Shown in pieces: positions 18,243-26,402 of a stretch of 64,000 nt of DNA. The stretch is from CADEED01 sp035995425 (GTDB lineage: Bacteria; Pseudomonadota; Gammaproteobacteria; Steroidobacterales; Steroidobacteraceae). The translations under genes were made by a program, and so were the position numbers. The notes beneath the pieces were generated by a model. The model made no database searches, was not told the DNA's origin, and saw only the letters and a list, made by a program, of their open reading frames with translations. The stretch spans positions 12,298 to 76,297 of the forward strand of contig DASYKM010000215.1 in assembly GCA_035995425.1 (NCBI GenBank), in the 5' to 3' direction. The first letter of the stretch is position 1; each line of letters starts with the position of its first letter.

Positions 18243-19511
18243 CTAAAGCTGCGAACGAAGCAGCAGCGCCAGCCTTTCGTTGATGCGCCGGCCGAACTTC
18301 CGGTGACGCCATTTGTTCAACACCATGCGGCGTGATCGCTGGATGTCGGCATCGATGAGCCGCAGGTGCTCAGCCGCCAGCTCTTCGCTGAACACATTGA
18401 GATTGGCTTCGTCGTTGAGGCGGAACGAGCGATCGTCGAAGTTCGACGAACCCACCGAGCTCCACAAGCCGTCGATCACCAGAACCTTGGAGTGCATCAT
18501 CGTCGGCTGGTACTCGAAGATCTGGATGCCGGATTTGAGCAGCGATCCATACAGTCCCTGCGCGGCCCAGCGGCCGATGCGCGCATCGGTGTGGCGACCG
18601 GGCACCACGATGCGCACGCGCAAGCCCCGCCGCGCGGCCGAGCACAGCGCCTCGACGGTGAGTTTGTCGGGTACGAAGTAGGCGTTCTCGATGTCGATGG
18701 TCGTCCTGGCGGCGGTCAGCGCCAGCAACACCATGAGATGCATGCTTTCCGAGCCGCCGACCGGCGAGCTGCCGAACATCTGCGCTTCCATGTCGCCGGC
18801 GGCCGAGAGTGTCGGAAAGTAGTCCGCGCCGTGCAGCACCCGGCCGGTGGCCTTGATCCAGTTGTCGATGAAGACCGCCTGCATCTGCGCCACGACCGGC
18901 CCTTCGGCCTTGTAGTGATTCTCGCGCCATGGCGGCAATCCATCGATGCCGTCGCACCATTCGACGCCCATGCCCACGCCGCCGGTGAAACCGACCTTGC
19001 CGTCCACCACCAGCAACTTGCGATGCGTGCGGTTGTTGAGCCGGCCGAGGTGGTACCAGGACGGTGGATGGTAGATCTGCAGGTCGCATCCGGCGGCGCG
19101 CGCCTCGGCCAACAACGACGAGTCCATGGTCCGCGAGCCCAGCCAGTCGAGCAGCATGTGCACCTGCACGCCACGGCGCGCGGCGTTCGCCAGCTCATCG
19201 ACGAATTTCGCGGCGATGGAGTCGCGGAACACGAAGGTTTCGAAGGTGATGTTGGTCTGCGCCGTGCGAATCGCGTTGAGCATGGCCGGGTAGATCTGCT
19301 CGCCGTTCACCAGCTGCGTGATCTTGTTGCCGGCGACCAGCGGTGGCCCGAGCAGGATGCCGAGCGCGCGCCGGAAATCCGCATCGCCGCTGGTGTACAG
19401 CCGACGCGGACGGTACAGCAGCCGCTTCTCGGTGGTGGCGAGATTGGCGCCGATCCACAGCACGAACGCCGTGACGAACAGCGTGGTGAGAACGATCGCG
19501 GTTACGGACAT
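18243..19511 (-). CDS. Cardiolipin synthase-type phospholipase D protein
   Basis: A 422-residue PLD-superfamily enzyme. An N-terminal membrane helix (about 4-26) is followed by two HKD active-site motifs, HRKLLVVDGKVGFTGG (about 163) and HSKVLVIDGLWSSVGSSNFD (about 345). Both copies of HxKxxxxD are intact. The family transfers phosphatidyl groups to make cardiolipin at the inner membrane. A single helix at the N-terminus and this length fit the ClsB/ClsC-like classes better than ClsA, but I do not assign a symbol. It is divergent from the hemerythrin gene with 98 bases between the starts. Confidence 0.88.
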   Translation of the reverse strand: MSVTAIVLTTLFVTAFVLWIGANLATTEKRLLYRPRRLYTSGDADFRRALGILLGPPLVAGNKITQLVNGEQIYPAMLNAIRTAQTNITFETFVFRDSIAAKFVDELANAARRGVQVHMLLDWLGSRTMDSSLLAEARAAGCDLQIYHPPSWYHLGRLNNRTHRKLLVVDGKVGFTGGVGMGVEWCDGIDGLPPWRENHYKAEGPVVAQMQAVFIDNWIKATGRVLHGADYFPTLSAAGDMEAQMFGSSPVGGSESMHLMVLLALTAARTTIDIENAYFVPDKLTVEALCSAARRGLRVRIVVPGRHTDARIGRWAAQGLYGSLLKSGIQIFEYQPTMMHSKVLVIDGLWSSVGSSNFDDRSFRLNDEANLNVFSEELAAEHLRLIDADIQRSRRMVLNKWRHRKFGRRINERLALLLRSQL

Positions 19512-19609
19512 GCTGTGGGATGCACCTTACACATATCGTCATGATCCGTTGCTTTCGACGGGCGGCGCAAGCACCTACGGTGCTGATCACTTTCCACAGG
19601 AGCACACCC

Positions 19610-20167
19610 ATGGCCAAAGCCAAGACGAAAGCGCGCGGCAAGCGTGCGAAATCCCCGGACGCGATCGCACTCCTCAAGGCGGATCACCGCCAGGTGTCGG
19701 ACTGGTTCGCGCAATTCGAGAAAGCGAAGTCCGGCGATCGCAAGCTCGAGCTCGCGACCAGGATCTGCGATGCGCTGAAGGTGCATACCCGCATCGAAGA
19801 GGAGATTTTCTATCCGGCGTTCCTCGAGGCGACGCGCGACAAGGATCTGCACCACGAAGCCGAAATCGAGCACGATGCCGCCAAGAAGCTGATCGCCGAG
19901 ATCGACGCTTCGGGTCCGGATGACGACTACTACGAAGCGAAAGTCAAAGTGCTGTCGGAAATGATCAAGCATCACGTGAAGGAAGAAGAGCAGCCTGGCG
20001 GCATGTTTGCCGAAGCCCGCAAGTCGGATATGGATCTCGCGGCGCTCGGCGTGCAGCTGACGACGCGCAAAGGGGAGCTCGAAAGCCAGCTCGCGCAGGC
20101 GCCGCCGGGCGCCCGCAAGGGAACGAACGGCATCCTCCAGCGCATTGCGAACGCAGCCACACGTTAG
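19610..20167 (+). CDS. Hemerythrin HHE-domain protein
   Basis: 185 residues with a lysine-rich N-terminus (MAKAKTKARGKRAKS) followed by a four-helix hemerythrin fold. The expected iron ligands are present: ADHRQV, HTRIEEEIFYPAF, EIEHD and IKHHVKEEE. Such proteins bind a di-iron centre and respond to oxygen, iron or nitric oxide. A CAGGAG ribosome site precedes the ATG. The stop codon overlaps that of the AI-2E-type permease gene by four bases (convergent). Confidence 0.88.
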   Translation: MAKAKTKARGKRAKSPDAIALLKADHRQVSDWFAQFEKAKSGDRKLELATRICDALKVHTRIEEEIFYPAFLEATRDKDLHHEAEIEHDAAKKLIAEIDASGPDDDYYEAKVKVLSEMIKHHVKEEEQPGGMFAEARKSDMDLAALGVQLTTRKGELESQLAQAPPGARKGTNGILQRIANAATR

Positions 20168-21339
20168 GCGGACTTGCGAGTGGCGGGCGGTTCCGCATCC
20201 GGCGCTGACCTGGCAGCGCCGGATTCCTTCGCTGAAATCACCGGCACGCGCCGCTTCAGGGACTTCGGGTTCCAGTGAGCATTGGGCGAGAGGAAGTCGC
20301 TCAGCACGTTCCATGACGGATGGTGTTGGGCGGCGACCTTGAGGGCCACCAGCACAGGAGTCGCCAGCAAGACGCCGGGGATGCCCCAGAAGGCGTAGCC
20401 GAACCACACGCCGAGCAGAATCACCACCGCGTTCACTTCGCAGCGGCGACCGACGGTCAGTGGCTGGACAATCTGCCCTTCGATGAGATGCAGGAGGATG
20501 AACACGCCCGGCACCGCCAGCGCGTGCGCCAGGTCCGGAAAGGTCACGAGTGCCGCGCACGCAAATACGAAAATCGCGGCGATCGGTCCGAGATACGGAA
20601 TGAAATTCAGCACGCCGGCGAGCACGCCCCAGAGAAGCGCATTCGGCATGCCGAGCGCGTACAGCGCGAAGCCGGTGGCGATGCCGAGACCGAGATTGAT
20701 CAGGGCGATGGTGCCAAAATAGCGCCCCACCTCCTGGCGGATGGCTTCCGTGAGCCGAAGCGTTTTCATATTGGCTTCGTTGCCGGCGAGCGATGCGCCC
20801 ATGCGCGCGAGCAGTGGTGGCCCGCCGGCCAGAAAGAATAAAGTAAAAGGAATGACCGAGAGCCATTCGAAAAAACCCTTGGTGATCGAGATCGCCGTGC
20901 TCTCCCCTGCAACCGGGGTGACGATGGCGGGCGTGCCACTCACGGCGGTGCCGCCCTGGGTCAGCCGGCCGGCGCGATCGGCGACGTCGTCCAGGCGTTC
21001 GAACATGTCGCGCAACGGCTTCAGGCGCGGATCGATCTTGCGCATGGTCTGCGGCGCGCGCGCCAGCCATTCGGTGGCCGGGGTCCACACGGCGTTTACC
21101 GCCGCGACAGCCGCGGCGAACACCACGATCAGCACGATGCCGACTGCCAGCACCCGGCGCACGTGCCAGCGCTGCAGTCTATCTACCGCCGGCGTCAGCA
21201 GCATCGCGAGAAACAGCGCCACGGCCACGGGGATGAAGACGTCCTGTGCGAAGTAGAGCAGGGTGCCCACGGCCAGAATCGACAGCAGGATGATGGCCTT
21301 GCGCAGCGTGGTGTCGGCAAGAGGGGTTGGGGTACTCAC
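20164..21339 (-). CDS. AI-2E family (PerM/YdiK-like) membrane permease
   Basis: 391 residues with about seven or eight hydrophobic helices. N-terminal helices lie at about 13-50, followed by RVLAVGIVLIVVFAAAVAAVN, a soluble stretch (about 85-150), and a C-terminal helical bundle including the conserved LIEGQIVQPLTVGRR and GVWFGYAFWGIPGVLLATP. The family is variously linked to autoinducer-2 export, ion transport or folate uptake, so the substrate is left open. A 7-bp inverted repeat (TGTCAGC, five-base loop) lies immediately upstream of the start. Confidence 0.85.
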   Translation of the reverse strand: MSTPTPLADTTLRKAIILLSILAVGTLLYFAQDVFIPVAVALFLAMLLTPAVDRLQRWHVRRVLAVGIVLIVVFAAAVAAVNAVWTPATEWLARAPQTMRKIDPRLKPLRDMFERLDDVADRAGRLTQGGTAVSGTPAIVTPVAGESTAISITKGFFEWLSVIPFTLFFLAGGPPLLARMGASLAGNEANMKTLRLTEAIRQEVGRYFGTIALINLGLGIATGFALYALGMPNALLWGVLAGVLNFIPYLGPIAAIFVFACAALVTFPDLAHALAVPGVFILLHLIEGQIVQPLTVGRRCEVNAVVILLGVWFGYAFWGIPGVLLATPVLVALKVAAQHHPSWNVLSDFLSPNAHWNPKSLKRRVPVISAKESGAARSAPDAEPPATRKSA

Positions 21340-21642
21340 CCGCGTAAATGTCAGCTATTTGCTGACACGCCGACAGGCGCAAGAGTCTCCGTCGGTCGAA
21401 CAATTCTCGCGGACACGCGTAGGCCAGGTCCCACAAGGGGATTTGCCTGGGCTCAGCTCCAGCGGGAAGCAACCACCGCAACGCCGGCTGCCAGCGCGCA
21501 GAAGCCGAAGAGGAACGCAGCCGCGTTGGCTGCGCGCTGAATCCGCCGAATGACGATGATTGGCATGGTGAAGGCACTGTACCTGCGCATCTCTAACAAA
21601 AGTGCGGGAACTGACCCCGTCCGGAGTGGTCCGACTCCTACA
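21340..21642. other. Intergenic region with a 7-bp dyad, a possible small ORF and a REP-like scrap
   Basis: This divergent gap holds three things. A TGTCAGC dyad with a TATTT loop (21349-21367) sits next to the permease start. A 37-codon minus frame (21453-21566) is annotated separately. A stretch near 21597-21640 (AAAAGTGCGGGAACTGACCCC) resembles the G-rich/GACCCC arms of REP-like elements but lacks a clear partner arm. No RNA gene was seen. Confidence 0.4.
21453..21566 (-). CDS. Possible small membrane protein (37 aa)
   Basis: A short frame starting MPIIVIRRIQRAANAAAFLF and continuing GFCALAAGVAVVASRWS. It has a basic N-terminal part and one hydrophobic helix (about 15-33). The shape is that of a small inner-membrane peptide. 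No strong ribosome site is visible before its ATG, and it lies in a divergent intergenic gap, so it could be chance. Confidence 0.3.
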   Translation of the reverse strand: MPIIVIRRIQRAANAAAFLFGFCALAAGVAVVASRWS

Positions 21643-22305
21643 ATGATGGGGCGTCGAACAGCGGCATTGCTCTGCGTGCTGCTGGTGCACGTGCTCGTCA
21701 TCAATGCGCTGCTCATGGATGAACCCATTGCAAGGCGGGTAGTCGTCGACTCGTTTTCCAGCGAACCGATCACCCTGTACCTGCCGCCGCTCGCGGAGGA
21801 TGAGGCTGTCGCCGAGACGCAGACTCCGGCGCCAGCGCTGCGAAAGCCGCGCGCGGCGCCGGCAGCGGCGCCCGCGGCCGAGTCCGCCGGTGAATCCGCG
21901 GCCATCTCCGTGCCCGAGCGTGTCGACTGGCCCATCGAGGCCAAAAAATCCGCAGCGCGCGTTCTGGCGGCGGAACTGGAAGCCGAACGCATCGCCAAGA
22001 TGTTCGCGGGGCCCGGCGGCACCTGGGCGTCGCTGACCAAGCGGCAGAAATCCACGGTCAGCAAATTTCGCTGGAAGCCCGGCGTCGACGGTCTCGAGTA
22101 CGACGAGAAGGGCAATGCGATCTACCACCTGCCGAACGGCTGCACGATCGTGAACCTGGCGTTTTTCGCCTGCCCGATCGGCAGCAAGCCCAAGGCCCAT
22201 GGCGACATGTTCGAGAACATGCGCGAGTACTTCGACGAGCAACGCCTGCCCGAAACCCACGAAGGCAATGGCACCGAGCCCGAGGCGCTGCGCCCGGCTA
22301 ACTAG
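21643..22305 (+). CDS. Membrane-anchored protein of unknown function
   Basis: 220 residues from the tandem ATG pair (MMGRR). The N-terminal helix (AALLCVLLVHVLVINALLM) would anchor it in the inner membrane. A proline/alanine/glutamate-rich linker follows (about 40-95), then a C-terminal domain with paired cysteines (NGCTIVNLAFFACPIG) and charged ends. The layout of anchor, proline-rich linker and periplasmic domain resembles TonB-like proteins, but no TonB C-terminal motif is seen. An in-frame ATG at 21550 exists but would overlap the possible small minus gene and place 31 unlikely residues before the anchor. Confidence 0.6.
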   Translation: MMGRRTAALLCVLLVHVLVINALLMDEPIARRVVVDSFSSEPITLYLPPLAEDEAVAETQTPAPALRKPRAAPAAAPAAESAGESAAISVPERVDWPIEAKKSAARVLAAELEAERIAKMFAGPGGTWASLTKRQKSTVSKFRWKPGVDGLEYDEKGNAIYHLPNGCTIVNLAFFACPIGSKPKAHGDMFENMREYFDEQRLPETHEGNGTEPEALRPAN

Positions 22306-22332
22306 CTGCGCGGTGGCTTTTCAACAGACCGG

Positions 22333-24468
22333 CTAGTCGCGGGTGCCCGAGTATCCGCGCTTGGCGCGCTCGGCCTTGGCGCCCTTGTAGGAGCCCTTGG
22401 CGCCGGCGGCCTTGCCCACGAATTTCTTCTTGAAGTTTCCGGGCTTCTTGTCGCCGAACGAGGGCTTGCCCGCGAAGCGCGGCTTGTCACCCGAAGCGAA
22501 GGCCGGTTTCTCGGCGAACGAAGCAAACCGTGGCGGCTTGCTGCGTTCGAATGAAGGCCGTTCGCCGCCTTCAGTGGGCGCCGGTGGTGGGCTGTCGTCG
22601 CGCTTGAAACGCGGCGTGCCCTTGTAATTGCGCGACTCGGAACGACGGCTCTCGAACGGACGCGGCTCGCCGGCCTTGTCGAAACGGTTGCCGCCGCCGG
22701 TGTACGGGCGTTTTTCGCCTGACTTCTCGAAGCGTTTGCCGCCTCCGCCACCCGCATATGGGCGGCGCTCGCCCCGATCTTCAGAGGAGGAGCCTTCGGC
22801 GACGCGATCCGGGCGACGCGACTGGCCGCTGAACTTGGGCTTGTCGGGTTTCGAATCCACGCGCTGGATGCGGATGGCTTCACCGCGAACGCGAACGTCC
22901 TGCAGGCTCGCCATCATTTCATCGGGCAGGCCCGGCAGATCGACGTAGCTGTGGTCTTCACGGATGTCGATGTGACCGATGTTCTTGCCTTCGATGCCGG
23001 CTTCGTTGGCGATGGCGCCGACGATGTTGCCGGGCAGTACGCCATGCGCATGACCGACTTCGATGCGATAGGTCTGCTGCGGCACGCTGCCGTCGATGCG
23101 CGGCGGCGCCTTGGTCTGCTCGGACTCGGGCTTCGCCGCGAGGAACAGCGGCGTGGAACCTTGCACCATGCTCGCGAGCGCCGCGGCGATCTCGATGGCG
23201 GGAATGTCGCCATCCGATTGCACCTGCTCGAGCATCGCCTGGAATTCCTTGCCGGCGCCGCTCATGACCGCCGCGGTGATTTTTTCCTTGAACTTGACCA
23301 CGCGCAGCTCGTTGACGTCGGCGACGCTCGGCATCTTCATCTCTTCGAGCTGTTGCTTGGTCACGCGTTCGATGACACGCAGCATGTTCCGCTCGCGCGG
23401 GCTCACGAACAGGATGGCATCGCCGGTGCGGCCCGCGCGGCCGGTGCGGCCGATGCGATGCACGTAGGTTTCCGCGTCGTAGGGGATGTCGTAGTTGAGT
23501 ACGTGTGAGATGCGCTCGACGTCGAGACCGCGCGCGGCCACGTCGGTGGCGATCAGGATGTCGATCTTGCCGTTCTTGAGCTGCGCGATCATCTGCTCGC
23601 GCTGGCGCTGTTCCATGTCGCCGTTCAATGCGGAGGCCGCGAAGCCGCGCGCTTCGAGGCGCTGCGCGAGATCGACGGTTTCGATCTTGGTGCGCACGAA
23701 CACCAGCATGGCATCGAAGCGCTCGGACTCGAGCACGCGCGTGAGCGCGTCGAGCTTGTGCAGGCCGCTGACCATCCAGTAGCGCTGGCGGATCTTCGGC
23801 GCGGCCTCGCCACGCGACTGCACGCTGATCTCGCGCGGGTCGCGCATGTGGGTCTGCGCGATGCGGCGGATGGAATGCGGCAGCGTCGCGGTGAACAGGA
23901 ACACCTGCTTTTCCTTCGGCGCCTGCTGGAAGAGGAATTCGATGTCATCGACGAAGCCCATCTGCAGCATCTCGTCGCCTTCGTCGAGCACGAGAAACTT
24001 GAGATGTTCGAGCGTCAACGCGCCGCTCTTCACGTGATCGAGCAATCGACCCGGAGTGCCGACCACGACATGCGCGCCGCGCTTCAGGCCCTTCAACTGC
24101 GGTGTATAGCTCTGCCCGCCGTAGATCGGCAGCACGTGGAAGCCCGGCATTTTCGCCGCGTATTTCTGGAAGGCCTCGGCTACCTGGATCGCCAGCTCAC
24201 GCGTGGGAGCGAGGATCAGCGCCTGCGTGGCGCGCAGGTCGACATCGATCCTGGAGAGGATGGGCAGTGCGAATGCGGCCGTCTTGCCGGTGCCGGTCTG
24301 CGCCTGGCCGAGCAGGTCCGCGCCGCCGAGGATCGCGGGAATGGTCTGCGCCTGGATCGGCGTCGGGGTTTCGTAGCCGACTTCTTTCAAGGCGGCAACG
24401 ACGGCATCACTCAAGCCGAGCTCGGAAAAGCTGGGCAAACTTGTACTTTCAGACATTGCGGAACTCAT
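22333..24468 (-). CDS. deaD: ATP-dependent RNA helicase DeaD/CsdA
   Basis: 711 residues. The Q motif lies in FSELGLSDAVVAALKEVGYETPTPIQAQT, Walker A is AQTGTGKT (about 56), then PTRELAIQ, TPGRLLDH, motif II, TATLP, and motif VI HRIGRTGRAGR. A DbpA RNA-binding domain (about 470-555, EVGHAHGVLPGNIVGAIANE) and a long basic glycine-rich tail follow. It unwinds RNA in ribosome assembly and cold adaptation. Motif II reads DEGD instead of DEAD (23974-23985). The first ATG (MSSAM) is the last base of a 29-bp inverted-repeat arm; a second ATG (MSESTSL) lies four codons in and may be the true start. Confidence 0.93.
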   Translation of the reverse strand: MSSAMSESTSLPSFSELGLSDAVVAALKEVGYETPTPIQAQTIPAILGGADLLGQAQTGTGKTAAFALPILSRIDVDLRATQALILAPTRELAIQVAEAFQKYAAKMPGFHVLPIYGGQSYTPQLKGLKRGAHVVVGTPGRLLDHVKSGALTLEHLKFLVLDEGDEMLQMGFVDDIEFLFQQAPKEKQVFLFTATLPHSIRRIAQTHMRDPREISVQSRGEAAPKIRQRYWMVSGLHKLDALTRVLESERFDAMLVFVRTKIETVDLAQRLEARGFAASALNGDMEQRQREQMIAQLKNGKIDILIATDVAARGLDVERISHVLNYDIPYDAETYVHRIGRTGRAGRTGDAILFVSPRERNMLRVIERVTKQQLEEMKMPSVADVNELRVVKFKEKITAAVMSGAGKEFQAMLEQVQSDGDIPAIEIAAALASMVQGSTPLFLAAKPESEQTKAPPRIDGSVPQQTYRIEVGHAHGVLPGNIVGAIANEAGIEGKNIGHIDIREDHSYVDLPGLPDEMMASLQDVRVRGEAIRIQRVDSKPDKPKFSGQSRRPDRVAEGSSSEDRGERRPYAGGGGGKRFEKSGEKRPYTGGGNRFDKAGEPRPFESRRSESRNYKGTPRFKRDDSPPPAPTEGGERPSFERSKPPRFASFAEKPAFASGDKPRFAGKPSFGDKKPGNFKKKFVGKAAGAKGSYKGAKAERAKRGYSGTRD

Positions 24469-24553
24469 GGTGCCGGGTGAGGAAAGTGGGGAATCGGGCG
24501 GTCCGATTTCGCAGGGCTACACAACGATTCCCCACTTTCCTCACCCGGCACCA
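24468..24553. repeat. Perfect 29-bp inverted repeat abutting the deaD start codon
   Basis: The arm 24468-24496 (beginning TGGTGCCGGGTGAGG) is the exact reverse complement of 24525-24553, with a 28-base loop. In the deaD mRNA the second arm ends on the A of the first ATG, so the 5' leader would fold into a very stable hairpin directly against the start. No T-run follows either arm, so a terminator is unlikely. Possible roles are translational control of deaD or a small mobile hairpin element. Confidence 0.85.
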
Positions 24554-24662
24554 CTTGGCGGGGGGCGGAATGTACGCGGAAAAAGGGGGACTCATCTATT
24601 TATTTACGATATAGGCGCATTGCGGGCCCCATATGGTCAATAAGTGGAGCTGTCGCCTCTCA

Positions 24663-26330
24663 TTACTGGGATTGGGCGAGGTTGCCGGCCGGAACGTCTT
24701 TGTCCGCCCCCTCGACCTCCCGCCAGTCCTGATCCCAGGAATCGACTTCGTAGCGCCGCGTCATCGGAAAGCTGGCCGGCCGCAGGTATTCGAAGCGTTT
24801 GTCGTAGTCGATCTTGAAGGCGTAGCGCGGCTCGGTCGCCAGGATCGTGCCCGCCGTGAGGCTGCCATAGAGAAACATCGTGGCCGGCTTGGTGTGTTCG
24901 AGCCCCTCTATATAGAAGCGTCGGCGCGCGAACACCGCGGCGTGCACGGTGAGGTCGCCGGGTCCCGTGACTTCGGCGGTCGAGATCTTGATATCGCGCC
25001 CGGCGATGAGCGCCAGGAAGTCGCGCGAGATCAGCGTCTGGCGCGGATCGTTGAGATACACGAGGTCGTCTTCGATCTCGATGTCGGACGCGGAATACAC
25101 CGTGAAGACACCACGCACGGTGCCGCGCACGAAGAGCTTCGCGCCTTTTTCGGCGATCAGGTATTGCGGGTGCTCCGAAGGTGGCGCGCGCTCGAGAACC
25201 CCTTCGCCATTGGCGAGGCGCCAGACGTAGCTGCCGTCCGGATTGAAAATGATGCGCGTGTCTTCGGCGAAGGCGTGGCGGTCCAGTTCCTCACCGCCAT
25301 TGACCACGTCCGGCATGTCCTTGGGCAGCGTGACGCGGTCGGTCCTGGTCTCGAAGCCACCCTGGAACACATCCTGGCTACGCCGCGAGCCGAAGCTGCT
25401 GAACGTCACCTTCTGCGCGGCGGTGGTCACCTTGCCGAAGAATCGCGGCCTGATGCCCGCCATGGCGCTCAGCGAAATTTCAGAATTGCTGTGGAAGCGG
25501 CCATCGATCACGTCGTCGTGCAACGCGATGTTCGGGTCCCAGTTGTTCACGAGCTGCGTGAAATGGGAAAACGCCAGGCGCTTGAGGCTCAGATGGGTCT
25601 TCAGGCGTTTGCCATCCTTGCTGGTCACGATCTCGGCGATGACCTGCTCGAGGCCGGTGCTGTCGGCCGCCGGCTGGCGCAAGACCCTTGCGGAGTATTG
25701 CTGGCCGTCCTGTTGCCAACTGAGCGAAGTCGCGGTCATGTTCGTGTCGAGCAGCTTTTGCGCCAGCTGCTGCACATTGCGGGTGAGCATGACCTGCTCG
25801 GGCTGCGGCATCGCCTCGGCCACGCCTTCCGGGTGGGTTTCGCTGACCAGCGGCACCTCGGCGGTCGACGCTCCCGTGGTAGTTAGTACGGCGCCGGCGG
25901 ACGGTGCGGTTTCGGCGAATGCCGCCGGCGAATCGAGCTCTTCGACGTCGGGCGTCTGCTCGAGCACTGGAGTTGCGTCGGCCAGCGCGGGCGCGTCGAG
26001 CGTCTGTTCGCCGGTGCCGGGATCGTCGAGCACGTCCTCGACCGGGTCGGGAGCGGGCTGCGGCAGGGCCGCCTCGGTGAATTCCTCGTCATTGGGACCG
26101 GCACGCGTCTCGAGCTGCACCGACAACTCCGGCACGTCCGCATCGTCGGCGCCATTTTCATAAAGCGCGCTGCCGATGCCGAGCAGGACGATGAGGTGCA
26201 CGGCGGCAGAAATGCCCAGCGTGGTGGTGACTTCGCGGTGAGGTCGAAACGCGGTCCAAAACTTTAGGGACGCCCGGTTTATGACGAGCGCTGCATCTCG
26301 ATACGCGCTTGCGTACGCGGGCATGAACAC
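24663..26330 (-). CDS. Large membrane-anchored protein of unknown function with TonB-like N-terminus
   Basis: About 555 residues. The start is GTG, or more likely the ATG two codons on (MPAYASAYR). One membrane helix lies at about 38-58 (TTLGISAAVHLIVLLGIGSALY), the position and style of TonB/TolA anchors. An acidic proline-rich linker (about 60-170) follows, then a large beta-rich domain with HSNSEISLSAMAGIRPRFFG and repeated turn-rich strands (AGRDIKISTAEVTGPGDLTVHAAVFARRRFYIEG). That last pattern looks like a solenoid of the polymer-forming kind. No enzymatic motif is visible. It is probably inner-membrane anchored with a periplasmic body. It is followed, after deaD's intergenic hairpin, by unrelated genes. 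Confidence 0.6.
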   Translation of the reverse strand: MFMPAYASAYRDAALVINRASLKFWTAFRPHREVTTTLGISAAVHLIVLLGIGSALYENGADDADVPELSVQLETRAGPNDEEFTEAALPQPAPDPVEDVLDDPGTGEQTLDAPALADATPVLEQTPDVEELDSPAAFAETAPSAGAVLTTTGASTAEVPLVSETHPEGVAEAMPQPEQVMLTRNVQQLAQKLLDTNMTATSLSWQQDGQQYSARVLRQPAADSTGLEQVIAEIVTSKDGKRLKTHLSLKRLAFSHFTQLVNNWDPNIALHDDVIDGRFHSNSEISLSAMAGIRPRFFGKVTTAAQKVTFSSFGSRRSQDVFQGGFETRTDRVTLPKDMPDVVNGGEELDRHAFAEDTRIIFNPDGSYVWRLANGEGVLERAPPSEHPQYLIAEKGAKLFVRGTVRGVFTVYSASDIEIEDDLVYLNDPRQTLISRDFLALIAGRDIKISTAEVTGPGDLTVHAAVFARRRFYIEGLEHTKPATMFLYGSLTAGTILATEPRYAFKIDYDKRFEYLRPASFPMTRRYEVDSWDQDWREVEGADKDVPAGNLAQSQ

Positions 26331-26402
26331 CCGAGACCTCCGGGACTCTCCCAGCGGCTATCTTGCGCTGACTGCTGGCTCAGGTCACGGACTTTGCGCC
26401 GG

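Noticed and set aside
19502..21088. A 528-codon minus frame spanning the hemerythrin gene and much of the AI-2E-type permease
   Set aside because: It crosses two well-supported genes on opposite strands and shows no recognisable domain.
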